The notes: a model not told the origin generated them from the sequence alone. Positions 24,139 through 32,810 are shown, counted from the first letter of the stretch. The stretch: DNA of 64,000 nt from Rhizobium sp. EC-SD404 (GCF_902498825.1 NZ_LR701459.1:62001-126000); one strand, 5' to 3'. Numbers and translations: made by a program.

Positions 24139-25254
24139 GTGATCATTCAAGACATCAAAGCCAGCCTGCACGGATTCTCGATCGAGATTCCGCTTCTCGA
24201 GGGTCGCGTCCAAGGCTACGGACGCGAAGAGCAGACGCATTTCGTTTTCTGCCAGGTCGAGACCGACGAAGGCATCGTCGGTTACGGCTTGACGGGACAT
24301 TTCCTGTCGCGAGCGGTGATCGTGGCGCTGGAGAAACACATCCTGCCTTGCGTGAAAGGCATGGACGTCCGCGATCTCGAAAAGATCCACCAGCGTGTCT
24401 GGCAGAAGCTCAACCCCCGCGCCATGAGCGGCACGATCTCGATGGCGCTTTCCTGCCTCGACATCGCATTGTGGGACATCATCGGCAAAAAGGAAGGCCG
24501 CTCGATCGCAGCAATGCTCGGCGGCGCGCGCACCGAGGTGCCCTGCTACGTCACTTTCGGCTTTCCGCAATACGACATCGACCTGCTCGGCGAAGCGGCG
24601 AAACTGCATGTTGCGAACGGCTTCAAGGCCCTGAAATCGGTCGTTGCGGTCGACAAGGGTGGCTGGCGCGAGGATGCGCGCCGCGTGAAGGCGATCCGCG
24701 ATGCGGTCGGCTCAGAGATCGACCTGATGATCGATGCCAACTATCTCTTCAATCCGGTCGAGGCCAAATATCTCTGCCGCGAGATCGAGGATTGCGGCAT
24801 CACCTGGTTCGAAGAGCCGCTAACGCAGAACGATGCGCGCGCGCTCGGCGACCTGCGCCGTCACACGAAGATCCCGATCGCAGCCGGCCAGATGGAAGGC
24901 CATCGCTGGCGCGTGCGCGAATTCGTCGAGCACCAGTCGCTCGATATCCTGCAGCCGAACGTGACCTATTGCGGCGGATATACCGAGGCACGCAAGATCG
25001 CCCACCTCGCGCAGATCTACAACATGCCGATCGCCAATGGCGGCGGCTGGCCGCTGTTCAACATGCACCTGCTCGCTGGCATGATGAATGGCTGGATCGT
25101 CGAGTGGCATCTGGGCATGGTCGCCGTGGGCGAAATGATGTTCACGGATGCGCCGAAGCCGGTCAACGGCATGATCAAGATCCCCGAGCGGCCGGGCCTC
25201 GGCCTCACGCTCAACCAGGATGCGTTCCGCGAAACGCGGGTGGCGCTCGACTGA
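24139..25254 (+). CDS. Mandelate racemase/muconate lactonizing enzyme family protein
   Basis: Enolase-superfamily enzyme of 371 aa starting at GTG 24139 after AAGGGGAGG. Barrel residues seen are KALK at 163-166, Asp199 in MIDANYLF, and Glu225 in WFEEPL. At the third metal-ligand position the sequence is AAGQMEGHRWR: Gln251 replaces the usual Glu, although Glu253 is two residues away. The catalytic His/Asp-bearing loop after it reads IANGGGWP, without the common His. It may act on a sugar acid or hydroxy-acid as dehydratase or racemase. It precedes the second TTT transporter and is distinct from D-tartrate dehydratase at 31.6 kb. Confidence 0.85.
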   Translation: MIIQDIKASLHGFSIEIPLLEGRVQGYGREEQTHFVFCQVETDEGIVGYGLTGHFLSRAVIVALEKHILPCVKGMDVRDLEKIHQRVWQKLNPRAMSGTISMALSCLDIALWDIIGKKEGRSIAAMLGGARTEVPCYVTFGFPQYDIDLLGEAAKLHVANGFKALKSVVAVDKGGWREDARRVKAIRDAVGSEIDLMIDANYLFNPVEAKYLCREIEDCGITWFEEPLTQNDARALGDLRRHTKIPIAAGQMEGHRWRVREFVEHQSLDILQPNVTYCGGYTEARKIAHLAQIYNMPIANGGGWPLFNMHLLAGMMNGWIVEWHLGMVAVGEMMFTDAPKPVNGMIKIPERPGLGLTLNQDAFRETRVALD

Positions 25255-25270
25255 GCGTCACAGGCAAATA

Positions 25271-25320
25271 TATTGTTGACACTTTACAATTGCGGGGCCT
25301 AGTCTCCGCCAGGCTTTGGG
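25271..25320 (+). promoter_or_regulatory. Promoter/operator of TTT transporter B
   Basis: TATTGTTGACAC carries TTGACA (25276-25281) as -35 with TAGTCT at about 25300 as possible -10. The block begins with the same ten bases and ends with the same nine (GGCTTTGGG) as 18133-18182, at identical spacing. The overlapping TTGTTGACAC and TTTACAAT suggest operator sites on the -35. Confidence 0.62.
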
Positions 25321-25408
25321 CGACTGTAAAAGCTGATCCCGAAGACCTGCCAAGAACGGCTTCGTCCGACGGACGATCAATGTCCGTCGGCACTCTGGGA
25401 GGATTGCT

Positions 25409-26359
25409 ATGACACGACTGCCACTTTATGCGGCGGCCAGCGCCGCGTTCATCCTGAGCGGCACAGCCGTTCAGGCTCAGGAGTATCCCGTCGAGACGGT
25501 CACGCTCATCACCCATTCCAGCCCCGGCGGCGGCAGCGACGTTTTCCTGCGGGAACTGTCGCGCTATCTCGCCCCCTATCTCGGCGCGAACGTGATCGTC
25601 GAGAACGTCAGCGGCGGTTCGGGCGCATCGGCCATGGCGCGCCTCGCGCAGGCCCCGGCGGACGGCTCGATCTTCTATGCCACGACGCCGACCTTCATCT
25701 ACACGTCGCTGCTTTCAGATCCGGAATACAAGTACACGGATCTGGAGCCGCTGGTGAACTTCTTCATCGATCCGGAAGTCATCTACACGGCTGCCGACAG
25801 CGAATTCGAAACGCTCGAAGACGTCATCCAGTTTGCGCGCGACGGTCGCGGCCAGTGGGGCGCTGCGAACCCGGCATCGCTGGAGCGCCAGGCCCTGGAG
25901 CAGCTTAAGACAGCCGCCGAGGTCGACGCTGCGGTCGTGACGCATGAAGGCGGCGGCGATCTGATGATCAATGTGCTGAACGGCACGCTGCAGATCGGCG
26001 TCGGCGAAGTGCAGGAAATCCAGTCACAGCTCGAAGCCGGCGAACTTCGCCTGCTCGCCACGTTCAGCGACGAGCGGCTCGACTCGTTCCCGGACCTCCC
26101 GACGGTGGCCGAAAGCGGCTACGACGTCGTGGTGCGCAAGTTCCGCGGTCTTGCAGGCCCGCAGGGTCTGCCGGACGACGTGATCGCAGCCTGGGAAGCA
26201 GCCACGCAGGCCGTTCTCGAAGATGAAGAGTACAAGGCCGCATATGAAGCGAACAACCTTCGCGCCGAATTCATCGGCCATGACGACTATGTCGCGTTCA
26301 TCGAGCAATTCGGTACCGAGACGTCGACGTTCCTGAAAGATACAGGCGTCATTGAATAA
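25409..26359 (+). CDS. TTT transporter substrate-binding protein (TctC/Bug family, B)
   Basis: Periplasmic receptor of 316 aa with GGGAGGATTGCT before the ATG. A Sec signal runs to AVQAQEYP. Bug landmarks are VTLITHSSPGGGSDVFLRELSRYL, VIVENVSGGSGASAMARL and VVTHEGGGDLMINVLNG. The first loop (HSSPGGGSD) differs from receptor A (PFDTGGYND), so the two probably bind different carboxylates. It opens a TTT-MmgE/PrpD-SDR-AbrB-tarD run of eight genes and is followed by a hairpin with a T-rich tail. Confidence 0.92.
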   Translation: MTRLPLYAAASAAFILSGTAVQAQEYPVETVTLITHSSPGGGSDVFLRELSRYLAPYLGANVIVENVSGGSGASAMARLAQAPADGSIFYATTPTFIYTSLLSDPEYKYTDLEPLVNFFIDPEVIYTAADSEFETLEDVIQFARDGRGQWGAANPASLERQALEQLKTAAEVDAAVVTHEGGGDLMINVLNGTLQIGVGEVQEIQSQLEAGELRLLATFSDERLDSFPDLPTVAESGYDVVVRKFRGLAGPQGLPDDVIAAWEAATQAVLEDEEYKAAYEANNLRAEFIGHDDYVAFIEQFGTETSTFLKDTGVIE

Positions 26360-26377
26360 GCCAATTGGCTTTCGGAG

Positions 26378-26406
26378 CGGCGCCTTTCGGGGCGCCGTTC
26401 CTTTTT
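26378..26406 (+). terminator. Terminator-like hairpin after TTT receptor B
   Basis: CGGCGCC, loop TTTCGG, GGCGCCG, then TTCCTTTTTC. It lies 19 bp after the receptor stop and 30 bp before the TctB ATG, where a partial terminator would leave receptor mRNA in excess over membrane-subunit mRNA. Confidence 0.7.
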
Positions 26407-26437
26407 CCAGTTCCTGCTTCCAGGGTGTGAGACCGTC

Positions 26438-26929
26438 ATGTTGACCCGAGATTTCGTCGGTGGTGTCGCGACCATCGTGATCGGTGCCGTTTACCTGTAC
26501 TTCGCCTATCAGCTGCGCGTCAGCGCGCTGGACGACAGCATGGGTCCCGGTGGCCTGCCGCGCATCTACGGATGGCTGCTCGTCGGCCTGGGAGCGGTCC
26601 TGATCATACAAGGCGTTTTCGCGCGAAGGCTCGCCGCACCGGCTGGATCCGAGCCCGTCAAAGGCGAGTGGGAAGGACAGGGGCGTAAGATCGCCTATGC
26701 GTTCGGACTGCTCGTGATCGCGATGGGCTATATCTTCATCGTTGAAAGCGTCGGCTATCTGATGTCCATCGGACTTTTGATCATCACGACCGCGCTTTAT
26801 CTCGGCGCCGGCTTCTCGGGCCGCCTGATCGGCATCGGCCTCTTCGGAGCCGTCTTCCTCTACGCGATGTTCGTCACCCTGCTGGGCGTGCGCATGCCGG
26901 CCGGCGTGCTCGCGCCGCTTGGGCTTTGA
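26438..26929 (+). CDS. TTT transporter small membrane subunit (TctB family, B)
   Basis: Inner-membrane protein of 163 aa with four hydrophobic segments, at about residues 5-24, 40-60, 85-105 and 110-155. The opening DFVGGVATIVIGAVYLYFAYQ (split by the first helix) and SMGPGGLPRIYGWLLVGLG are typical of TctB proteins. It is the small partner of the TctA gene that starts 22 bp later. Better conserved in the family than copy A. Confidence 0.85.
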   Translation: MLTRDFVGGVATIVIGAVYLYFAYQLRVSALDDSMGPGGLPRIYGWLLVGLGAVLIIQGVFARRLAAPAGSEPVKGEWEGQGRKIAYAFGLLVIAMGYIFIVESVGYLMSIGLLIITTALYLGAGFSGRLIGIGLFGAVFLYAMFVTLLGVRMPAGVLAPLGL

Positions 26930-26951
26930 GAGCGATTAAGGACGACTGACC

Positions 26952-28454
26952 ATGGAAACGATCGCACTCACGGCTGCCTATCTTCTGGATTGGCACATTC
27001 TTCTCGCCGCGCTGGCAGGCGTCACCTGGGGCATCATGGGCGGTGCGCTGCCGGGGATCTCGCCATCCATCACGATGGCCCTGCTCCTGCCCTTCACCTA
27101 CACGATGGATCCGACCGGCGCGATCGTGCTGCTCGCCTCCACCTATATCGGCGCGGAATATGGCGGCTCGGTGCCTGCCATCCTCATCCGCACGCCCGGC
27201 ACCAACGCGGCCGCGGCGACCGTCATCGACGGTTACGAGATGAACCTTCAAGGGAAGGCGGGCCTCGCACTCGGCATCTCGCTCACCTCCGGTTTCTACG
27301 GCAGCATGTTCGGCCTGGTCATGCTGATGGCGCTTTCCGGCCCGCTGGCCCTCGTTGCGCTCAACTTCACGCCGATGGCGTATTTCGCACTCGGCATTCT
27401 CGGTCTTTCGGTCATCGCGACGCTGTCGGGTGAAAACCTCGTTAAGGGCTTCATCGCTGCCATTCTCGGCCTGATGATCGCGACCATCGGCAGCGATCCG
27501 GTCACGGGCGGTACGCGGTTCACCTTCGGTTCGTCCGAGCTGCTCGGTGGCATCGAGCCGGTGATGATCATGGTCGGTCTCTTCGCCATGAGCGAACTTT
27601 TGATCCAGGCCAGCAAGCGTGGCGCCGACGAACGCGTGACGTCCCGCCCGCGGATTCAATTCCCGGACTGGAAGCTCACGAAGCGCTTGATCCCGGCGCA
27701 GATGATCGGCAACGGCATCGGAACGTTCGAGGGCGTCATGCCCGGTGCCGGCGGCACGATCGCCTCCTTCATGGCTTACAACGAAGCGCGTCGCTGGTCG
27801 AAATATCCGGAGGAATTCGGCAAGGGTTCGCCCGAGGGCATCGCCGCGCCGGAGACCGCGAACAACACCGTTGCAGAAACCGCGCTGGTGCCGCTGCTCT
27901 CCTTCGGCATTCCGGGTTCGAACTCCACCGCCATCCTGCTCGGCGGCTTCCTCATCCACGGCATCGTGCCGGGACCGATGCTCTTCGAGCGCTCCGGCGA
28001 AGTGGTCTACGGGCTCTATGCCGGCCTGTTTGCGGCGACGATCGGCATGGTCATCATGGGCTTCCTGATGCTGCCGGTCTGCATCTGGCTGGTGAACCGG
28101 CCGCGCCCCTATCTCAATGCGTTCATCCTGGCGCTGATCCTCTCGGGCATCTACTCGATCCACAACGAGACCTTCGATCTCGGCATCATGCTCGCGGCCG
28201 GCGTGCTCGGCTTCTTCATGCGCATGCTGCGCTTCCCGTTCCTGCCGACGGTGCTTGGCCTCGTGCTCGGCTACCTCGTGGAAAGCAACTTCCGACGCTC
28301 GCTGGTGCTGTCGGGAGACGACTACATGATCTTCGTGGACGACCGGATTTCGCTCAGCCTTTTGCTGCTCGCCTTCCTGTTCATCGCCGGTTCGATCGGC
28401 AAGCACGTCTACGACGCCTTCTTCCGCAAGCCCAAGCCTGTTTCCGAAAGCTGA
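26952..28454 (+). CDS. TTT transporter large permease (TctA family, B)
   Basis: Large permease of 500 aa. It shows WGIMGGALPGISPSITMALL (first Pro-Gly repeat), GGSVPAILIRTPGTNAAAATVIDGYEM, and the second repeat EGVMPGAGGTIASFMAYNEARRW followed by PETANNTVAETALVPLLSFGIPGSNS. About 12 helices are expected. It ends five bases before the next MmgE/PrpD gene, so transport and metabolism genes are one transcription unit. Confidence 0.93.
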   Translation: METIALTAAYLLDWHILLAALAGVTWGIMGGALPGISPSITMALLLPFTYTMDPTGAIVLLASTYIGAEYGGSVPAILIRTPGTNAAAATVIDGYEMNLQGKAGLALGISLTSGFYGSMFGLVMLMALSGPLALVALNFTPMAYFALGILGLSVIATLSGENLVKGFIAAILGLMIATIGSDPVTGGTRFTFGSSELLGGIEPVMIMVGLFAMSELLIQASKRGADERVTSRPRIQFPDWKLTKRLIPAQMIGNGIGTFEGVMPGAGGTIASFMAYNEARRWSKYPEEFGKGSPEGIAAPETANNTVAETALVPLLSFGIPGSNSTAILLGGFLIHGIVPGPMLFERSGEVVYGLYAGLFAATIGMVIMGFLMLPVCIWLVNRPRPYLNAFILALILSGIYSIHNETFDLGIMLAAGVLGFFMRMLRFPFLPTVLGLVLGYLVESNFRRSLVLSGDDYMIFVDDRISLSLLLLAFLFIAGSIGKHVYDAFFRKPKPVSES

Positions 28455-28459
28455 CACCC

Positions 28460-29833
28460 ATGAAGCACGACACACCGACCCAATCCGTCTCCGAACGGCT
28501 GGCCGCCTGGGGCGTTTCGATGAGCCCCGAGAGCCTATCGGACGCAACGCGCACCAAGAGCCGGGACATTCTCGTCGACATCGTCGGGCTCTGCGTCGCC
28601 GCACGGCATACGGACTACGTTGCAGCGACCAAGGCGGCGTCGGAGCCGGGCGACCACATCGTGATCGGCCATGCGGAGCGCGTCTCGGCATCGAGCGCAG
28701 CGCTCATCAACGGCACGGCCGCGCATGGCGAGGATTTCGACGACACGTTCGAAGGCGGACCGGTGCATTCGGGCGTCGTCATCGTGCCTGCACTGCTGGC
28801 GGCTGCGCAGAAATACAAGCTCTCCAACGACCGGGTGATGCTCGGCATTGCGGCCGGTACGGAACTGCTCTGCCGCTTGGCGCTGACGCTGCCGAAGGCC
28901 GTACACAAGGCAGGCTTCCACCCGACCGCGGTTCTCGGCACCTTCGCCGCGACCTTCGGAATCGCGGTTGCGCGTGGCGCCGACGAGAAGACGATCGTCA
29001 ACGCTCTCGGCATCGCCGGCTCCACCGCGTCCGGCATCATCGAATATCTCGGCGACGGCAGCTGGACCAAGCGCATGCATCCGGGCTGGTCGGCGCAATC
29101 GGCGCTGCGCTCCTTCGCGATGGCCGAAGCCGGCTTCTTCGGCCCGCGCATGGTGTTCGAGGGCACGCATGGCGCATTCAAGACCTTCGCGCCGTCGATC
29201 GAGCCGAAGACCGACAAGCTGTTCGAAGCGCTCGGCGAGACCTTCGTCATGGATACGATCACCTTCAAGCCCTACCCATGCGGTACGATGGTGCAACCCT
29301 ATATCGACGCGGCCATGAAGCTGCGCGCCAAGACCGTGAGGCTCGACGGCATCAAGCGCATCGTCTGCAAGACGGCGGAAGGCATCGTGCACCGCCTGTG
29401 GGAGCCGATCGAACTGAAGCGCCGCCCGCCCACCGCCTATGCGGCGAAGTTCTCGACCCCATTCGGCGTCGCGCTCGGCCTTACGCGCGGCCATGCCGAT
29501 CTCGGCGATTTCACCGATGATGCGATCGAGGATGCCGAATTGCTGCGGCTTTGCGCGCTCGTCGATTTCGAGATCGATCCGAATAACCCCTATCCGGCGG
29601 CTTACACCGGCCATGTGCGCATCGAGTACGAGGACGGCAGCATCGAGGAGGCCGATCAGGGTCACATGCGCGGCGGCTCGGAAGAGCCCCTGACGCGGGA
29701 GGAGATCGACACGAAGTTCCGCGCCAACGTCGCCTTCGGTGGCCATGACAATGCCGATGCCCTGTTGACCGCCTGCAACGAGATCGGAGCGATGAAGGGT
29801 GGATACGAACTGATTGCGGAGCTTGCGAAATGA
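28460..29833 (+). CDS. MmgE/PrpD family protein (copy 3)
   Basis: Protein of 457 aa. Its active-site strand is EDFDDTFEGGPVHSG near residues 91-105: Asp and Thr are kept, the His of DDTH is Phe and the following His-Pro is His-Ser. HPGWSAQSAL and ITFKPYPCGTMVQPY are the later substrate-site segments; the usual FGTMTK is replaced by YLGDGSWTKRMHPGW. It is thus a different subtype from copies 2 and 4. Its last four bases overlap the SDR gene. Dehydratase or epimerase activity is likely by family, the substrate unknown. Confidence 0.88.
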   Translation: MKHDTPTQSVSERLAAWGVSMSPESLSDATRTKSRDILVDIVGLCVAARHTDYVAATKAASEPGDHIVIGHAERVSASSAALINGTAAHGEDFDDTFEGGPVHSGVVIVPALLAAAQKYKLSNDRVMLGIAAGTELLCRLALTLPKAVHKAGFHPTAVLGTFAATFGIAVARGADEKTIVNALGIAGSTASGIIEYLGDGSWTKRMHPGWSAQSALRSFAMAEAGFFGPRMVFEGTHGAFKTFAPSIEPKTDKLFEALGETFVMDTITFKPYPCGTMVQPYIDAAMKLRAKTVRLDGIKRIVCKTAEGIVHRLWEPIELKRRPPTAYAAKFSTPFGVALGLTRGHADLGDFTDDAIEDAELLRLCALVDFEIDPNNPYPAAYTGHVRIEYEDGSIEEADQGHMRGGSEEPLTREEIDTKFRANVAFGGHDNADALLTACNEIGAMKGGYELIAELAK

Positions 29834-30585
29834 CCAGTGAAGACCTTAAAGGCCGCGTCGCGCTCGTCACCGGCGCCTCGCGCAACATCGGCCGCGCGAT
29901 CGCGGTCGCGCTTGCCTCCCGTGGTGCCGACATCGTCGTGCATGTTGCGCGCGACACGAATGCCGGCGCCGAAACCGTCGCGGCGGTGGAAGCGCTCGGC
30001 CGCAAGGCGGAACTGCTTTCGGGCGACCTTTCGGATCCGGAAACGGCGCGCGGCGTCGTCGCCGACGCGGCGGCTGCCTTCGGCCGGCTGGACATCGTCG
30101 TCAACAACGCAGCGATCCGGCCGGAAGCGGCTTTCGGCGACATCACCTTTGCCGATTGGCGCCAAGTGATGGGCGTTGCGCTCGACGCGGTCTTCCTCGT
30201 CAGCCAGGCAGCGCTGCCGCATCTTGAAGCGAGCGACCAGGCGGCAATCATCAATCTCGGCGGTCTCACCGGACACACCGGTGCTGCGCACCGCGCCCAT
30301 GTCATCACCGCGAAAGCCGGTGTCGTCGGGCTTACCAAGGCGATGGCGCACGAGCTGTCGCCGAAGGGCATCACCGCCAACTGCGTGGCGCCGGGCCTGA
30401 TCGACACCAAGCGCGTCTCCAACGAAGGCGCCGCACCGAAGCATCACGATACGCGCAAGACCCTGGTCGGTCGCCGCGGCACACCGGAAGACGTGGCCGA
30501 AGCGGTCGCCTATCTCGCGGGCAGCGCCGGACGCTACATCACCGGAGAGACGCTGCATGTGAATGGTGGCACCTACCTTTCATGA
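29830..30585 (+). CDS. SDR-family protein lacking catalytic Ser and Tyr (copy 2)
   Basis: Rossmann-fold protein of 251 aa. The cofactor motif is TGASRNIG, with Asn where Gly is usual, and the NNAAIRPEA strand is present. Around the active site only Lys remains (ITAKAG): the Tyr position is Val, the Ser position is Gly (INLGGLTGH), and the tetrad Asn is Ala (VALDAVF). It is the equivalent of the SDR at 14.5 kb, which also lacks Ser and Tyr. It overlaps the genes on both sides by four bases, so synthesis is coupled to MmgE/PrpD and AbrB-type products. Confidence 0.83.
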   Translation: MTSEDLKGRVALVTGASRNIGRAIAVALASRGADIVVHVARDTNAGAETVAAVEALGRKAELLSGDLSDPETARGVVADAAAAFGRLDIVVNNAAIRPEAAFGDITFADWRQVMGVALDAVFLVSQAALPHLEASDQAAIINLGGLTGHTGAAHRAHVITAKAGVVGLTKAMAHELSPKGITANCVAPGLIDTKRVSNEGAAPKHHDTRKTLVGRRGTPEDVAEAVAYLAGSAGRYITGETLHVNGGTYLS

Positions 30586-31625
30586 CCCTTTCCGCCAACC
30601 TGCAGCTTGCGGGGGGCATCCTCGCCTCGGCCATCTGCGGGTGGCTCGCGTCGCTCACGGGGATCCCGCTGGCCTGGATCCTCGGTGCGATGGCGGGAAG
30701 CGCGATCTACGCGAACACCATCGGGCTTGGCGGCAAAACCAAATATGTGCGGCGGCTCGGACAGCTCCTGATCGGTGCTGCAACGGCCGCCGTCCTCACA
30801 CCGAACATCCTCGGCGAGCTTCTCTCCTATTTCCCGGCAATGGTGGCGGCCGCCATCGTCGCCAACGCTCTCGGCGTGCTGCTGGCGTTTCCGCTGGCGA
30901 AGATCGCCAATGTCGATCGCAAGAGCGCGCTTCTGTCGACACTGCCGGCCGGCATGTCCGAGATGGCGTCGCTCGCCCGCGAAACCGGCGCGCAGGCCGA
31001 TGTGGTCATGGTCGTCCACACGTTGCGCGTGGTGATGATCGTGGTGCTGGTGCCGTTTCTCTTCGGGATCGACCGCAGCGCCGTGCAGGCAACGATCGAT
31101 CCATCGGCGAGCATTATCGCGCTTTTCGCCTGCCTCGTCGGCGGGCTTGTCCTGTCGATCGTCACGTCGAAGCTCGGCGTCCTCAATCCCTGGGTGATCA
31201 TGCCCATGGCCGTCGGCATCGTGCTCGTCTCCTTCGAAGTCTCGATCGCCCAGATGCCCTGGGGTGTGCTGGTCGTTGCGCAGATCCTCATCGGCTTCTC
31301 GCTCGGCGCGCGGCTGAAGAAGGAAGATTTCGCCCGGGTGCCGCGCGCAGCGCTTGCCGCGGTCATCTGCAGCGGCGGGCTGATCGCGATCATGATCTTT
31401 GGTTTCGTGCCGATCCTGCAGCTCTTCGTCGATGAGAGCCCTATATCTCTTGCCCTCGGCGTCGCGCCCGGCGGTCTGGGCGAGATGATCGCTTCGGCCA
31501 AGGCACTCGGCGCTGCCTCGGCCATAGTCGCCGGTTTCCAATTCACGCGATCCTTTCTCACCAATGTGATCGCGCCACCCCTCCTCATTCGTTTCGCCGC
31601 CAACACGAAAGGCCCCAAGACATGA
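30582..31625 (+). CDS. AbrB-type polytopic membrane protein (COG3180, copy 2)
   Basis: Membrane protein of 347 aa with about ten helices in two related halves. Family segments are IPLAWILGAMAGSAIYA, LPAGMSEMASLARETGAQADVVM and APGGLGEMIASAKALG. It lacks the 30-residue N-terminal extension of copy 1 but otherwise aligns with it. As with copy 1 it stands next to a degenerate SDR gene. Four-base overlaps on both sides tie it to the SDR and to D-tartrate dehydratase. A transport role for acid substrates or products is inferred. Confidence 0.85.
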   Translation: MTLSANLQLAGGILASAICGWLASLTGIPLAWILGAMAGSAIYANTIGLGGKTKYVRRLGQLLIGAATAAVLTPNILGELLSYFPAMVAAAIVANALGVLLAFPLAKIANVDRKSALLSTLPAGMSEMASLARETGAQADVVMVVHTLRVVMIVVLVPFLFGIDRSAVQATIDPSASIIALFACLVGGLVLSIVTSKLGVLNPWVIMPMAVGIVLVSFEVSIAQMPWGVLVVAQILIGFSLGARLKKEDFARVPRAALAAVICSGGLIAIMIFGFVPILQLFVDESPISLALGVAPGGLGEMIASAKALGAASAIVAGFQFTRSFLTNVIAPPLLIRFAANTKGPKT

Positions 31626-32791
31626 AAATCGTCGACATCCGCGAAGCGGTCGTCTCGATCTCCTCGCCCATCCGCAATTCGTTCATCGACTTCTCCAAGA
31701 TGACGGCGAGCGTCGTGGCGGTGGTGACGGACCAGGTGAAGGACGGCAAGCCGGTCGTCGGCTACGGCTTCAATTCCAACGGCCGTTACGCGGCAAGCGG
31801 GCTGTTGAACGAACGCTTCCTGCCGCGCCTGCGCGAAGCCAATCCGGAAAGCCTCATCCGCGACGACGGCACCAATCTCGACCCGCACAAGATCTGGGCG
31901 ACGATGATGGTCAACGAGAAGCCCGGCGGCCACGGCGAGCGGTCGGTTGCCGTCGGCGTCGTCGACATGGCGGTGTGGGACGCGGTGGCCAAGATCAACG
32001 GCGTGCCGCTCTACAAGCATCTGGCCGACACGTATGGCGACGGCACGCATGACGACTCGGTCTTCGTCTATGCCGCCGGCGGCTACTATTATCCCGGCAA
32101 GGACGACACCCAGCTGCAGGACGAGATGCGGCGCTACCGCGCCATGGGCTACGAAGTGGTGAAGATGAAGATCGGCGGCGCGCCGCTCGACGAGGACATC
32201 CGCCGCATCGAGGCCGTGCTGGAAGTGGTTGGCGAAGGCAAGTATCTCGCCGTCGACGCCAATGGCCGCTTCGACCTGGAAACCGCGCTCGCCTACGGCG
32301 AAGCGATGAAACCCTACAACCTCTTCTGGTACGAGGAAGCCGGCGACCCGCTCGACTATCACATCCAGAACGAGCTTTCGAAGATCTATCCGGGTCCGAT
32401 GGCGACCGGCGAGAACCTCTTCTCGCATCAGGATGCCCGCAACCTCGCGCGCTATGGCGGCATGCGGCCCGATCGCGACTGGCTGCAGTTCGACTGCGCG
32501 CTGTCCTACGGTCTCGTCGAATATATGCGGACGCTGGAAGCGATCGGCAAGGAAGGTTTCTCCAACCGCAATTGCGTGCCGCATGGCGGGCACCAGCTGT
32601 CGCTGAACATAGCAGCCGGCCTGAAGCTCGGTGGCAATGAAAGCTATCCGGAGGTCTTCAAGCCGTTCTGCGGCTTTGCCGACGGCATCAAGGTCGAGAA
32701 CGGCCGTGTCGGCCTGCCGGACGCACCAGGTATCGGCTTCGAGCAGAACTCGGCGCTGATCAAGGCCATGCGCGACGCGACCAACACATAA
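31622..32791 (+). CDS. tarD: D(-)-tartrate dehydratase
   Basis: Enolase-superfamily enzyme of 389 aa that dehydrates D-tartrate to oxaloacetate using Mg2+. It matches my recollection of the Bradyrhizobium TarD sequence along its whole length, including the same 389-aa size. Diagnostic runs are SSPIRNSFIDF, VGYGFNSNGRYA, NEKPGGHGERSVAVG, YAAGGYYYPGK, KMKIGGAP (Lys181/Lys183 base), VDANGRFDLE and GPMATGENLFSH (metal ligands), and VPHGGHQLSLNIAAGL with the catalytic His. Position inside the TTT operon suggests that tartrate or a compound converted to it is imported. Oxaloacetate would enter central metabolism directly. Confidence 0.93.
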   Translation: MKIVDIREAVVSISSPIRNSFIDFSKMTASVVAVVTDQVKDGKPVVGYGFNSNGRYAASGLLNERFLPRLREANPESLIRDDGTNLDPHKIWATMMVNEKPGGHGERSVAVGVVDMAVWDAVAKINGVPLYKHLADTYGDGTHDDSVFVYAAGGYYYPGKDDTQLQDEMRRYRAMGYEVVKMKIGGAPLDEDIRRIEAVLEVVGEGKYLAVDANGRFDLETALAYGEAMKPYNLFWYEEAGDPLDYHIQNELSKIYPGPMATGENLFSHQDARNLARYGGMRPDRDWLQFDCALSYGLVEYMRTLEAIGKEGFSNRNCVPHGGHQLSLNIAAGLKLGGNESYPEVFKPFCGFADGIKVENGRVGLPDAPGIGFEQNSALIKAMRDATNT

Positions 32792-32810
32792 GCGGGCGGC
32801 TTACCCGCTT
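32790..32810 (+). repeat. Hairpin overlapping the tarD stop
   Basis: AAGCGGG, loop CGGCTTA, then CCCGCTT. The seven-bp stem overlaps the tarD TAA and lies before the next Shine-Dalgarno. No T-run follows; it may tune downstream expression or mRNA stability. Confidence 0.45.

Noticed and set aside
26874..28691. A 605-codon open frame opposite the TctA gene, and similar long antisense frames opposite other genes (280-1893, 30827-32593, 55520-57154).
   Set aside because: They lie antisense to well-supported genes, have Arg/Ala/Asp-rich translations with no domains, and are expected from codon bias in GC-rich DNA.
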